64,000 nt of DNA from Sphaerisporangium fuscum (GTDB lineage: Bacteria; Actinomycetota; Actinomycetes; Streptosporangiales; Streptosporangiaceae). Below, in pieces: positions 42,975 to 51,886 of this stretch. The notes below the pieces were generated by a model. The model saw nothing but the letters and a program-made list of their open reading frames with translations, was not told the DNA's origin and ran no database searches. Location of the stretch: contig NZ_JAHDTF010000030.1 of assembly GCF_018531465.1 (NCBI RefSeq), positions 62,001 to 126,000 on the forward strand, given 5' to 3'. The number at the start of each line of letters is the position of its first letter. Within the stretch, counting starts at the first letter, position 1. A program made the translations under genes and the position numbers.

Positions 42975-43591
42975 GCTCCTCCCGGAGGCCCGCGGACGAA
43001 CCGGGCAGCACGGCCGGCCTCGGGCCCGCGACCGCCGTCCTCGCCCGGATCGTGCAGGGCGTACGTGACGGCCAACTCGACGGGCCGACGCCATGTGGTG
43101 ACATGACCGTGGGCGAACTGCTCGACCACATCGACAGCCTGTCCGTGGCCTTCGCCGCCGCCGCGACCAAGACCAGACGCGACGACGGCGGACGGGCGCC
43201 GGTGCCCGACGCGTCCAGGCTCGGGACCGACTGGCGGGAGCGCATACCGGATCGCCTCGCGGAGCTGGCGCGAGCATGGCGACCGGCGACGGCGTGGACC
43301 GGCACGACCCACATCGGCGGCAACGACATGCCGGCCGAGATCGCCGGTGCCGCCGCCTTCAACGAGGTCATCGTCCACGGCTGGGACCTCGCCACGGCGA
43401 CCGGCCGGCTCTATCCGGGCGACGACCCGGCCCTGGGTGAGGCGCTGCGGACCGCGCTCTCCTGGGTCCGGTCGGTGGCCGAGCAGAACCCGGACGGCAG
43501 CCCGGGGCTGTTCGGACCCCCCGTCGCCGTACCGGACGACGCTCCCCTGCTCGACAGGCTCCTCGGGCTCACCGGGCGCCGTCCGTCCTGA
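42971..43591 (+). CDS. TIGR03086-family (mycothiol/DinB-like) metal-binding protein
   Basis: A 206-residue four-helix protein related to mycothiol-dependent maleylpyruvate isomerases. The DMTVGELLDHIDSL stretch contains one metal-ligand His, and FNEVIVHGWDLATATGR another. It probably uses a mycothiol-type thiol cofactor or a metal. Third gene of the ArsR-SRPBCC operon. The substrate is unknown; the operon may handle a toxic small molecule. Confidence 0.85.
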   Translation: MSSSRRPADEPGSTAGLGPATAVLARIVQGVRDGQLDGPTPCGDMTVGELLDHIDSLSVAFAAAATKTRRDDGGRAPVPDASRLGTDWRERIPDRLAELARAWRPATAWTGTTHIGGNDMPAEIAGAAAFNEVIVHGWDLATATGRLYPGDDPALGEALRTALSWVRSVAEQNPDGSPGLFGPPVAVPDDAPLLDRLLGLTGRRPS

Positions 43592-43646
43592 GGAGCACCG
43601 GCCGAAAGGGTGAGCGGCCCTCAGCCGGTCGCCGTACCGGACGGCG

Positions 43647-44204
43647 TCAGGAGGTGGCCGTGCGCAGCAGCTTCATGAACTCGCGCATCCAGGCCGGGTG
43701 GTCGGGCCAGGCACGGCCGGTCACGAGGTTCTGGTCGACGTGGGCCGCGCTGTCGACCCAGGTCGCGCCCGCCACCTCGACGTCGGGCGCGCAGGCCGGG
43801 TACGCGCTGGTCTCCCGTCCCTTCAGCACGCCGGCCGCCGCCAGCACGAGCGGCCCGTGGCACAGGGCCGCGATCGGCTTGCCGCTGTCGGCGAAGTGCC
43901 TGACGATCTCCTGACAGTGGCGGTCGTTGCGGATGTATTCGGGAGCGCGCCCGCCCGGGACGACCAGGGCGGCGTACCCGGCCGGCTCGACGTCGGCGAA
44001 GGCGAGGTCGGCGGCCCAGGTGTGACCCGGCTTCTCGGTGTAGGTGTCGAAGCCCTCGACGAAGTCGTGCACCACGAACTGCAGCTTCTTGGCCCCGGGG
44101 GCCGCGATGTCGACCTCGTACCCCTCTTCCAGCAGCCGCTGGTAGGGGTACATCACCTCGAGGTCCTCCGCCGCGTCACCCGTTATGATCAGCACCTTTG
44201 CCAT
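43647..44204 (-). CDS. DJ-1/PfpI family protein
   Basis: A 185-residue flavodoxin-like alpha/beta protein. The acidic residue lies in DAAEDLEVMYPYQRL, VPGGRAPEYIRND follows, and the nucleophilic Cys sits at the elbow ALCHGPLVLAAAG. Such proteins act as glyoxalases, proteases or chaperones. I start it at ATG 44204 after AAGGG. It is the last gene of an MFS-ArsR-PfpI run. Confidence 0.9.
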   Translation of the reverse strand: MAKVLIITGDAAEDLEVMYPYQRLLEEGYEVDIAAPGAKKLQFVVHDFVEGFDTYTEKPGHTWAADLAFADVEPAGYAALVVPGGRAPEYIRNDRHCQEIVRHFADSGKPIAALCHGPLVLAAAGVLKGRETSAYPACAPDVEVAGATWVDSAAHVDQNLVTGRAWPDHPAWMREFMKLLRTATS

Positions 44205-44263
44205 CGCGAAACCCTTCCGTGACGTAGTGTCACCTCCGATCCTGCCCACCGGCGGGGACTCGG

Positions 44264-44587
44264 TCAATGACCGGCGCCCTCCCGCAGGGCCGCCAGCACG
44301 GAGGGGAGCAGCCCGGGGAACCTCTTCTCCAGGTCGTCGTGGCGGAGCCGGACGATGCGAGTGCGTCCTTCGATGGTCGTCCTGGTCACGCCGGCCTCGC
44401 GCAGCACCCGGTAGTGGTGGGACATCGTGGATTTGTGCACGTCGATGCCGCAGCCGATGTCGCCGCAGTTCTCGCCGTCGCTGTCGACCAGCCGTGCCAC
44501 GATCTCCAGGCGTACCGGATCGGACAACGCCTGCATGACGCTCGCGAGGCTGATGTCGTCGGTCGACGGGTGGAATGGCTCACGCAT
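44264..44587 (-). CDS. ArsR-family transcriptional regulator
   Basis: A 107-residue helix-turn-helix regulator: MQALSDPVRLEIVARLVDSD, CGIDVHKSTMSHHYRVLREA and a wing TTIEGRTRIVRLR. It carries Cys in ENCGDIGCGID, which could bind metal or sense redox. It lies between a multidrug-type MFS gene and a DJ-1 gene on the same strand, so it may regulate that set. Start ATG 44587. Confidence 0.9.
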   Translation of the reverse strand: MREPFHPSTDDISLASVMQALSDPVRLEIVARLVDSDGENCGDIGCGIDVHKSTMSHHYRVLREAGVTRTTIEGRTRIVRLRHDDLEKRFPGLLPSVLAALREGAGH

Positions 44588-44718
44588 CAGGTCACCTGCA
44601 CTCTCTCGCCTCGCCAGACTACCTCCGCGTTCCACGGTTGGGCGACGATGCAACCTTCGGTCCCGTCATACCGGGAAGCACGGCCCCGTCGGCGGAGTCG
44701 CGCTCCCCGATCTTCTGG

Positions 44719-46183
44719 TCACTCGAGGGACGCGTCCGCCGGGACGGGATCCGCCTGCCGTTCACTGGACGTCTTCGGCGTGCGCTCGAAGTGGCGGACG
44801 GCGACGAGCATGGCGACGATCCCGGCCGCGGCGACGAACACCGCCGTGCGGAGTCCGTCCGTCACGGCCGCGCGCAGCGCCTCCCCCGCGTACCCGTCCG
44901 TGCCGGCGTTGGAGACGGCGACCAGCACGGCGAGGCCGACGGCTCCGCCGATCTGCTGCCCGGAGGAGGCCATGCCGCTGGCGATCCCCTGGTCGTGCGC
45001 CGGCACCCCGGCCGCCGCCGCGGCGAACATCGTGGTGTAGACGAGCCCCTGGCCAAGGCTGAAGATCAACATGGCGGGGACCAGGGCGACGTATGAGGCG
45101 GTGGGAGACATCGCCAGGCCCAGCCACACCGCGCCCACGGCGCCGAGGCCGATCCCCGCGCGGAGCGTGGCCCGCATGCCGAACCTGGTGGCCAGACGGC
45201 TCCCGGAGTTCGAGCCGACGATCACGGCCGCCATCGGCACCAGATAGGCGATGCCCGTGAGCAGGGGGCTGTAGCCGTGGACGTTCTGGAAGTACGCCAT
45301 CAGGAAGTACACGACGGTGCCGAAGGCCGCCATGAACAGGAACGTGGTCACGACGCCGGCGCTCAGGTCGCGGTCCCGGAACAGGCGCAGAGGCATCAGC
45401 GGATCGGCGCTGCGCCGCTCGATCATCACGAACGCCACCGTCAGCGCCACCCCGGCCACGGCCGCGGCGAGCACCGGGGGGCGCCGTCCAGCCCGACTCC
45501 GGCCCCTGCACCAGGGCGAACACGATCGAGGTCATTCCGACGGTCCCCGTCAGCGCTCCGGGCAGGTCGAACGAGCGGCCACCCCGCCGCGCGCCGTCCG
45601 GCGCGAGCAGGGGGAACGCCAGCGCCGCCGCGAGCGCGGCGAGCGGCACGTTGACGTAGAAGACCGCCGTCCAGCCGAACGCCTGCGTCAGCACGCCGCC
45701 GAGAAGCGAGCCGAGGATCATGCCGGACGCGCCGGCCGTTCCCCAGATCGCCAGCGCCCGGTTGCGCTCCCGGCCCGCCGCGAAGGTCGTGTTGACCAGC
45801 GAGAGGGTGGCGGGGAACAGGACCGCGCCGCCGAGGCCTTGCACCGCGCGGGCGGCGATCAGCGTGGCCTGGTTCCCGGCCAGCCCGCCGGCCAGCGACG
45901 ACAGGGCGTACAGGGCGAGGCCGAGGAGGAACATCCGGCGGCGGCCGAACAGGTCGGACGCGCGTCCGCCGAGCAGCAGGAAACCGCCGTAGACCACGGT
46001 GTACGCGCTGATGACCCACTGCAGGGTCTGTGAGGTGAAGCCGAGCTCCCGCCCGATGTCGGGGAGCGCGATGTACACGATGTTGTAGTCGAGCGAGATG
46101 ATGAGTTGCGCGAGCGCGAGCAACGCGAGAGTCAGATGCGCGGGCCGGTGCCGCGCCTGGTCACGAGAGCTCGAAGAAGACAA
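44719..46183 (-). pseudogene. DHA2-type MFS efflux transporter with frameshift
   Basis: The N-terminal half (SLDYNIVYIALPDIGREL, GGRASDLFGRRR, VQGLGGAVLFPA) reads from TTG 46183 to about 45475. The C-terminal half continues in another frame to 44719 (HGYSPLLTGIAYLVPM and further). The break is at a run of six G (45476-45481); removing one base joins both halves into a normal 487-residue, 14-helix drug/H+ antiporter. It is either a sequencing error, a phase-variable tract or a recent loss. AGGAAAGG precedes the TTG start. Confidence 0.8.
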
Positions 46184-46597
46184 GACTGTACCTTTCCTCC
46201 GCCTGGGGATGCCGTCACGTCGTTCGCGTACGGCGGCGGAGGGCAGCGACCGGCACAGCCCCGCATCCCGGCGGGATGGGGAGAGCCGGCGCCCGTTCGC
46301 GGTGAACCCGGCATGTTCTCCCTTTCCTGTCGTCTTTGTCGATTCTCCCTTGTGGGAAAGGGCGGGGGATCAGGCTGGGGGGCCTGAGGGAGTGGGACCT
46401 TGGACCTAGGTCTTCGTATCGGCCATGCCTTCTGCGCATGTCAGCCATGCGAGACATTCGCTGGTGGCAGGGCTGGGGCCTGCGTAGGGTTGCGACTCGC
46501 GTGCGGCGACGCCCCGCGGAGGCGGGGCGGTACGGCAACGCCTCGCGCCACGCGGCCCTCCGGGCCACTCACAGCCCCTTGTATCGCAGGAGCCACC
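46184..46597. other. 414-bp divergent region between MFS and ridA
   Basis: This spacer must contain both promoters. It holds a perfect 10-bp palindrome GACCTAGGTC (46403-46412), preceded by the direct repeat GGACCTTGGACCT. A hairpin CGCCCCGC-GGAG-GCGGGGCG (46510-46529) and a CATCCC/GGGATG repeat are also present. I see no gene. The palindrome may be an operator for the ArsR gene or another regulator. Confidence 0.4.
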
Positions 46598-47014
46598 ATG
46601 GACATGTCCCTCGACAACCCGGCGTCCGTCGCCGCGCCCTTCGGCGACCGTTTCGCGCATGTGGCCCGCCTGGACCTCGACGGCGGCGCGCTGCTCGTGC
46701 TCGCCGGGCAGGTGGGCGTGGACGACAACGGCAACGTGGTCGCCCCGGGTGACGTCACCGCGCAGTCGGAGCGCATTTTCGAGATCATCCAAGGGATCCT
46801 CGCCGCGCACGGCGCGACCTTCGCGGACGTCATGCACATCCGCACCTTCATGACGAGCCTGGACGACCTGCCCGGCTACGGCGCCGTACGCCGCAGGTAC
46901 TTCCCGCAGACCCCGCCTCCCGCGAGCACCACGGTGGAGGTGAGCCGCCTCTTCCTCCCAGGCGCGGTGCTGGAGATCGAGATCACCGCCTTCGCCCGCA
47001 AGAGCGACGCCTGA
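46598..47014 (+). CDS. RidA family protein (enamine/imine deaminase)
   Basis: A 138-residue YjgF/YER057c/UK114 protein. The fold and signature include FAHVARLDLDGGALLVLAGQ, SERIFEIIQGILAAHGATF, VMHIRTFMTSLDDL and FLPGAVLEIEITA. RidA hydrolyses reactive 2-aminoacrylate-type intermediates. The active-site Arg that binds carboxylate lies in the RTFMTSLD region. It starts at ATG 46598 after AGGAG. It faces the MFS gene divergently. Confidence 0.88.
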   Translation: MDMSLDNPASVAAPFGDRFAHVARLDLDGGALLVLAGQVGVDDNGNVVAPGDVTAQSERIFEIIQGILAAHGATFADVMHIRTFMTSLDDLPGYGAVRRRYFPQTPPPASTTVEVSRLFLPGAVLEIEITAFARKSDA

Positions 47015-47115
47015 CCCACCGCCCCCGGGACCACCAGAGCCTGGGCGCCCGCAGCGGGACAACGGGCCTGGTGCGCGCCCGAGGGTGGCCCGGCGGGCCT
47101 TTGTCCGCCGTGGTG

Positions 47116-47427
47116 TCAGCCACCCTGCCCTAGTCGGCGGCGGGTCGCCTCCAGCTCCTGTTTCAGTGCCTTGACCTGTTGTTCCAGCTCCAAAATGCGG
47201 CGGATGGCGACCAGCGTCATCCCCTCGCCGGACAGTTCCACGACGTACTGCACACGGGTGATGTCGTCGCGGGAGTACCGGCGCTGACCGCCGGAGGACC
47301 GGTGCGGGCGGACGACGTCGAACTCGTCGAGGCGGCGGAGGAAGGCCTGCTGGACCTGGAGCATGTCGGCGACCTGCCCCAGGGAGTAGAGCGGCGCGCT
47401 GTGGTCGTCGATGGGAAGTCCGGTCAC
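47116..47427 (-). CDS. MerR-family regulator of the Hsp20 operon (HspR-like)
   Basis: A 103-residue regulator: APLYSLGQVADMLQV, a helix-turn-helix and wing (FDVVRPHRSSGGQRRYSRDD), VQYVVELSGEGMTLVAIRRI, then a C-terminal coiled coil (LEQQVKALKQELEATRRRL). It follows hsp20, with a strong hairpin between them. It starts at a GTG (47427). It probably represses its own operon, like HspR. I could not find the HAIR sequence (CTTGAGT-N7-ACTCAAG), so its operator may differ. Confidence 0.85.
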   Translation of the reverse strand: MTGLPIDDHSAPLYSLGQVADMLQVQQAFLRRLDEFDVVRPHRSSGGQRRYSRDDITRVQYVVELSGEGMTLVAIRRILELEQQVKALKQELEATRRRLGQGG

Positions 47428-47450
47428 CGGGGGCCTTTCGCAAAAGTGGA

Positions 47451-47483
47451 ATGGGCCGGCGCCCTCGGGCGGCGCCGGCCCAT
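47451..47483 (-). terminator. Hairpin between hsp20 and merR
   Basis: ATGGGCCGGCGCC (47451-47463) and GGCGCCGGCCCAT (47471-47483) form a 13-bp perfect stem, followed on the minus strand by TCCACTTTTG. It is terminator-like, so merR may get less mRNA than hsp20 by read-through, a common design. Confidence 0.75.
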
Positions 47484-47502
47484 CGTCGTCGCGTGCGCGG
47501 GA

Positions 47503-47946
47503 TCAGGCGCGGATCGCCTTGACGTCCCCGCGCTGGATCTCGACCTTGCGGGGCTTGGCCTTCTCGAGCACGGGGATGCGCACCTGCAGCACGCCGTTGT
47601 GGTAGGCGGCGTCGATGCGGTCGCTGTCGAGGTGCTCGGACAGGTAGACCCGACGGGTGAAGGTGCCCATGAGGCGTTCGCGCACGAACACCCGGTCGTC
47701 CTCGCCCAGCTCCTCCTCGCGGCGGGCGCTGACCGACAGCACGCCCCGGTCGACCGTCACCTCGATCGAGTCGGGGTCGATGCCGGGCAGATCGAAGCGG
47801 AGCACCACGTCGTCCTTGCGGCGGATGCCGTCGAGGGGCATGTGGCCATACCCGCTGCTTTCGCTCCGGCCGAGGGTGCCACGGGTCAGGCGATCGAACT
47901 GGCGCTCGATTTCCTGAACGAAGGGATCGATCGACGTCAACAGCAT
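47503..47946 (-). CDS. hsp20: Hsp20/alpha-crystallin small heat-shock protein
   Basis: A 147-residue small chaperone that holds unfolded proteins. The alpha-crystallin domain has VVLRFDLPGIDPDSIEVTVD, VLSVSARREEE and FTRRVYLSEHLDSDRIDAAY, and the C-terminal GVLQVRIPV with its I-x-V motif. ATG 47946 follows GGAGG. It is the first gene of a heat-shock unit with the MerR-like regulator. An upstream promoter with an overlapping dyad lies at 47998-48026. Confidence 0.93.
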   Translation of the reverse strand: MLLTSIDPFVQEIERQFDRLTRGTLGRSESSGYGHMPLDGIRRKDDVVLRFDLPGIDPDSIEVTVDRGVLSVSARREEELGEDDRVFVRERLMGTFTRRVYLSEHLDSDRIDAAYHNGVLQVRIPVLEKAKPRKVEIQRGDVKAIRA

Positions 47947-47997
47947 CTCCGGAACCTCCTCGCTTCTCGATGCCGGGAGACCTCCAAGTTCAGTTGC

Positions 47998-48026
47998 AGG
48001 TTACCTCTGCATGCGAATCAATGCAA
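47998..48026 (-). promoter_or_regulatory. hsp20 promoter and overlapping dyad operator
   Basis: On the minus strand TTGCAT (48026-48021), 17 bases and TAACCT (48003-47998). A dyad CTGCAT-N8-ATGCAA (48007-48026) covers the -35 box and half the spacer. It is a fitting binding site for the MerR-like regulator. Transcription should start near 47991. The rest of the 328-bp gap 47947-48274 shows nothing else I can support. Confidence 0.45.
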
Positions 48027-48274
48027 GCTTCTCTTCGGCCTGGAAGTCGTGCACGCGCCGGCGCCAGAGGTCACCCCTGCGAGTTCTCGTCACGAGTGCT
48101 CCACGGATGAAGTCGCAGACGCGGGCGTTGCCGCGTGTGGCGTCGAGCGAACGCAGGCGCGCGTGGTACGGGCCGCAGATGTGCGAGGCGAGCAACCCGA
48201 GGAACAGGGCGAACAGGAGCGGGCAGCGGCGCCGTCGTACGGCGGTGGCCCGGTCACCTTGGAGGGAAAGCGCG

Positions 48275-49090
48275 CTAGCCTCGGCCGGATCCGGAGAGGG
48301 TCGCGTACACGATGATGTTGTCGGTGTAGCTGTGAGCGCGTGAGTTGAAGATCCCACCGCAGGTGATCAGGCGCAGGCTCGGCTTGTCGACATACCCGTA
48401 GACCCGCTTGGTGGGGAAACGGCTCTTGCTGGCCTGCTCGACACCGTCGACCGTGAAGACCGCCGTCGAGCCGTCGGCCCGTACGACCGTGACCTTGTCG
48501 CCGCGCTTCAGCTCGCGCAGCCTGCTGAAGACGGCGGGGCCGCGTTTGGTGTTCACGTGCCCGAGGATCACCGCCGGGCCCATCTCGCCGGGGGCGGGGC
48601 CCAGTTCGTACCAGCCCGCGAGCTGCGGCCGGCTCAGCGGCGGCACCTCGATCTCACCGTTCTTCTCCACGCCGACCGAGGTCAAGGCGGCGTCCACGCC
48701 GATCCCGGGGATGCGCACCCTCTTGGGCAGCGACTTGCCCAGAGGCGTCACCGAGACGGCCGCGGGTGAGGGCGGCGCGGCGGTGGGCGCGGCCTCGACC
48801 AGAGGGACGCCTGCTCCTCCGGGCCCGACCGTCGCCTCCCCTTGTACGGCCGGCTCGAGCGCTTGGGCGACCGGTGATCCGTTGCCGAGTTGTGCGGCCG
48901 CCGACGTGGGTTCCGTTCCGGCGACCGCGGCGGTCTCCTGGGTGGGAGACAGGTACATCAGCAGGCCCGCCATGACGGCACCGATCCCGGCCAGGGACCC
49001 CACCGTCAGCAGGACGGGGAGGAGCCCCACCTGCCACCGCTTCCGGCCGTCCTGCGCGGACGGACGGCCGGGCGGCCTCATGTCGCTCAC
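48275..49090 (-). CDS. Class F sortase, second copy
   Basis: A 271-residue sortase. A membrane helix (about 20-46) and a Pro/Ala/Thr stalk precede the catalytic domain with His in AVILGHVNT and Cys in LRLITCGGIFN, then YTDNIIVYAT. It is similar to the sortase at 40039-40914. GTG 49090 overlaps the stop of the substrate-like gene upstream (GTGA), so the two are translationally coupled. Confidence 0.9.
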   Translation of the reverse strand: MSDMRPPGRPSAQDGRKRWQVGLLPVLLTVGSLAGIGAVMAGLLMYLSPTQETAAVAGTEPTSAAAQLGNGSPVAQALEPAVQGEATVGPGGAGVPLVEAAPTAAPPSPAAVSVTPLGKSLPKRVRIPGIGVDAALTSVGVEKNGEIEVPPLSRPQLAGWYELGPAPGEMGPAVILGHVNTKRGPAVFSRLRELKRGDKVTVVRADGSTAVFTVDGVEQASKSRFPTKRVYGYVDKPSLRLITCGGIFNSRAHSYTDNIIVYATLSGSGRG

Positions 49091-50508
49091 CGAGGAGTCT
49101 CCGTCTCGCCGGGAGCATGTACGAGGTCGTGCGCGGCGCGACGGCGCCTGAGGACGAGATGACCCGCGAACCCGCCCAGGGCAAGCGCGGCGCCGTACCC
49201 CATCAGCAGCGGCCCGGTGGAATCGGGATCGGGGCGCTCACCCGTGTGAGCCCCGCCTACCGGCGTCACGCGGACCTGCGGGGTACGGCTGACTTTGGGG
49301 GTCTTGGAGGCTTTGGCAGTGCTGGTCGGCTTGGGGGTCACGGTAGTGGTCGCGGTCGCGGTGGCCGTAGGAGTCCCATGCCCCTGCCCACCTCCGGAAA
49401 GCACGACCACTCCCCGCACCGAATCATCCCCGTCACTGACCCGACCATCACCGTTGCTTCCACCGGCCCCGCCGTTGTTGCCGTTGCCGTTAGTGGAGGC
49501 GGGCAGCACGTCGACGTTGACGGTGGTCGGCACGCCCTTGTAGGAGCAGGTGGCTTTGAACATCGGAGGAGGCGCGGGAAGCGTACTAGTGATGAAGTCG
49601 AACGCGTCGACGGCCATGTAGGCGCTCGCCGGCTCCCCCTTCGTGAACCTGACGGTGTGCCAGCCGTAAGGCAGATCCTTCTTGACCCACAGGACCGCCT
49701 GCGCATTCGGCTTGTCGACAGGCGCAGGGTCGTAGGCGTTAACCTCATCCACCGGCTCGTCCGCTCCATCAATGTAGACCTTCACCTTGCCCACACTGGA
49801 AACCCGCTCTCCGATGTACTGGATGCCGTCTCCCAGGAACTTGACCTCCACCGAGCCGCTGGCCGCATTCGTCGCGTGCAAGTCGTCCAGGTGGTCGCCG
49901 TACTTCGCTCGGTCAGTCTTGCCGTAGTACCTCCAATCACCCTGATAAACAATTGGGCCGTGCCTGTGAGACTCGGACGCCACCTGCTCGTTCGGATCGT
50001 CGGTGTCGTTCACACGCACTGTGGAGGCGGGCGGGGTGAACTCCAGGACAAGGTCCCGTGGCGTGATGGAGAGCTTGCCTTCCTTAGCGGTGGAGACGGA
50101 TCCCGTCACGGCCGTCGGCAGTTCCAGCCGACTACCCTGCTTGAGCTCGCCCTGGTCCTTGCTTCCGGCGGAGTCCAGCGTCCCTTGCCACAGGCCCGCG
50201 ACGTCCACTTTCGCCGTAGCCGTGAGCCGGCCGCCTGCCGAAAACGGAAAAGACGCCAGCAGAGGTGAGCCGGTCAGCGTCCACTCCAGTGCCAGGCGCT
50301 CACCAACGCGAACGGTCCGGGGGATCGCCACCTGAACCTGGACGGGTTGCGACGACTGTTTCGGAAGGAACGCTCCACCTGAGCAGATGTACTCGTAGTG
50401 GTGGTAGTCGGTATCCGCTGAGCTTGGGGTACTCCCGAGCATGACAAGGCCCGCGCCCAGCACCGATACCGCTAACGAACCCCGGATCCTGGAGCCCCAC
50501 CCGTTCAC
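49087..50508 (-). CDS. Exported cell-wall protein, probable substrate of coupled sortase
   Basis: A 473-residue exported protein. A signal sequence (RGSLAVSVLGAGLVMLGST) leads to beta-rich domains, then a central segment around residues 210-310 that resembles a carbohydrate-binding-like beta sandwich (VEVKFLGDGIQYIGERVSSV, KVKVYIDGADEPVDEVNAYD, WHTVRFTKGEPASAYMAVDA). A Thr-rich stalk follows. The end reads VTPVGGAHTGERPD, then a helix and RRRRAAHD. It shares P-x-G-G-A-x-T-G with the other substrate. It starts at an ATG or GTG at 50508; I keep the longest. Confidence 0.7.
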   Translation of the reverse strand: MNGWGSRIRGSLAVSVLGAGLVMLGSTPSSADTDYHHYEYICSGGAFLPKQSSQPVQVQVAIPRTVRVGERLALEWTLTGSPLLASFPFSAGGRLTATAKVDVAGLWQGTLDSAGSKDQGELKQGSRLELPTAVTGSVSTAKEGKLSITPRDLVLEFTPPASTVRVNDTDDPNEQVASESHRHGPIVYQGDWRYYGKTDRAKYGDHLDDLHATNAASGSVEVKFLGDGIQYIGERVSSVGKVKVYIDGADEPVDEVNAYDPAPVDKPNAQAVLWVKKDLPYGWHTVRFTKGEPASAYMAVDAFDFITSTLPAPPPMFKATCSYKGVPTTVNVDVLPASTNGNGNNGGAGGSNGDGRVSDGDDSVRGVVVLSGGGQGHGTPTATATATTTVTPKPTSTAKASKTPKVSRTPQVRVTPVGGAHTGERPDPDSTGPLLMGYGAALALGGFAGHLVLRRRRAAHDLVHAPGETETPR

Positions 50509-50670
50509 GATCGCCTCCGCTCTCCCCGGCGGCCGATGATGACCGAAGGTAGATCGTATGACTTGGGGCTCTTGCGGCGAACGTTCAGATAAGGAGCGGA
50601 TACGTAACGTAGCCCATTTGTGACTTTCCTCCGCCGTCGGCCGTCAGGTCGCCATGTCGCGAGAGTGACC

Positions 50671-50683
50671 AGAATAGTATTCT
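50671..50683 (+). promoter_or_regulatory. Palindrome AGAATA-G-TATTCT over acyl-CoA dehydrogenase promoter
   Basis: A perfect six-base inverted repeat about G50677. It contains TAGTAT (50675-50680), a good -10 box, with transcription start near 50687. This gap (50509-50709) is divergent with the sortase substrate gene. A CAGAATA half-site also occurs upstream of the thiolase gene, so one regulator may control both. Confidence 0.45.
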
Positions 50684-50709
50684 GTTGAGCGGACCCAAGG
50701 AGGAACCGA

Positions 50710-51855
50710 ATGCAGCGAGATCTCTTCGAGGAGGAGCACCAGCTCTTCCGGGAGACGGTGCGGGAGTTCATGGCCCGCGAGGTACTCCCCCACCACGCCC
50801 AGTGGGAGAAGGACGGCATCGTCCCGCGCGAGGTGTGGAAGAAGGCCGGCGAGATCGGCATGTTCGGCTTCTCGGTTCCGGAGGAGTACGGCGGGTCCGG
50901 CATCACCGACTTCCGCTACAACGCGGTGATCGTCGAAGAGATCATCAAGGCCGGCGCGAGCGGCCTCGGGTTCGGCCTGCACAACGACATCATGGCTCCC
51001 TACCTCGTCGATCTGACCAACGACGAACAGAAGCAGCGCTGGCTCCCGGGCTTCGTCTCCGGCGAGCTGATCACCGCCGTCGGCATGACCGAGCCGGGGG
51101 CCGGAAGCGACCTGCAGGGCGTGAAGACGACGGCCGTACGCGAGGGCGACCACTACATCGTCAACGGGCAGAAGACCTTTATCACCAACGGCATCAACGC
51201 CGACCTGGTCGTCGTGGTGACCAAGACCGACCCGACGGCGGGTGCGCGCGGCACGACGCTGCTGGTGGCCGAGCGCGGCATGGAGGGCTTCAGCCGGGGC
51301 CGCAACCTCGAGAAGGTCGGCATGCACGCCCAGGACACCGCGGAGCTGTTCTTCGAGAACGTCCGCATCCCGGTGGCCAACCGCCTCGGCGAGGAGGAGG
51401 GGCAGGGCTTCGTCCAGCTCATGAACAACCTGCCGCAGGAGCGCCTGTCGATCGCGGTGGCGGCGGTGGCGGCGGCCGAGTCCGTGCTGGAGATGACGAT
51501 CGAGTACTGCAAGACCCGTAAGGCCTTCGGCCGCACCATCGGTTCCTTCCAGAACACCCGCTTCGTCCTGGCGGAGCTGGCGACCGAGGTGGAGATCGCC
51601 CGGCACTACGTCGACAAGTGCATCCTGGCGCACAACGCCGGGCAGCTGACGGTCGTGGACGCCGCCAAGGCCAAGTGGTGGACCACCGAACTGCAGAACA
51701 AGGTCATCGACCGCTGCGTCCAGCTGCACGGCGGCTACGGGTACATGATGGAGTACCCCGTCGCCAAGGCCTGGCTGGACAGCCGGGTGCAGACCATCTA
51801 CGGCGGTACCACGGAGATCATGAAGGAGATCATCGGCCGCTCCTTCGGCTTCTGA
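50710..51855 (+). CDS. Acyl-CoA dehydrogenase
   Basis: A 381-residue FAD enzyme that oxidises acyl-CoA to trans-2-enoyl-CoA. Motifs: GMTEPGAGSDLQGVKTTA, then YIVNGQKTFITNGINADLVV, ERLSIAVAAVAAAESVLEMT, FQNTRFVLAELATEV and the C-terminal IYGGTTEIMKEIIGRSFGF with a catalytic Glu. AAGGAGG lies six bases before ATG 50710. It is monocistronic, with a G+C-rich hairpin after it. Confidence 0.95.
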   Translation: MQRDLFEEEHQLFRETVREFMAREVLPHHAQWEKDGIVPREVWKKAGEIGMFGFSVPEEYGGSGITDFRYNAVIVEEIIKAGASGLGFGLHNDIMAPYLVDLTNDEQKQRWLPGFVSGELITAVGMTEPGAGSDLQGVKTTAVREGDHYIVNGQKTFITNGINADLVVVVTKTDPTAGARGTTLLVAERGMEGFSRGRNLEKVGMHAQDTAELFFENVRIPVANRLGEEEGQGFVQLMNNLPQERLSIAVAAVAAAESVLEMTIEYCKTRKAFGRTIGSFQNTRFVLAELATEVEIARHYVDKCILAHNAGQLTVVDAAKAKWWTTELQNKVIDRCVQLHGGYGYMMEYPVAKAWLDSRVQTIYGGTTEIMKEIIGRSFGF

Positions 51856-51886
51856 CCCGCCTTGTCCGGATCCCACGCTCGAAACA

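Noticed and set aside
47947..48026. HAIR element for HspR upstream of hsp20
   Set aside because: CTTGAGT-N7-ACTCAAG does not occur; only the TGCAT/ATGCA dyad is seen.
48001..48357. Minus-strand frame of 118 codons over the sortase 3' end
   Set aside because: It overlaps the certain sortase frame, has no good start site, and its translation resembles no protein.
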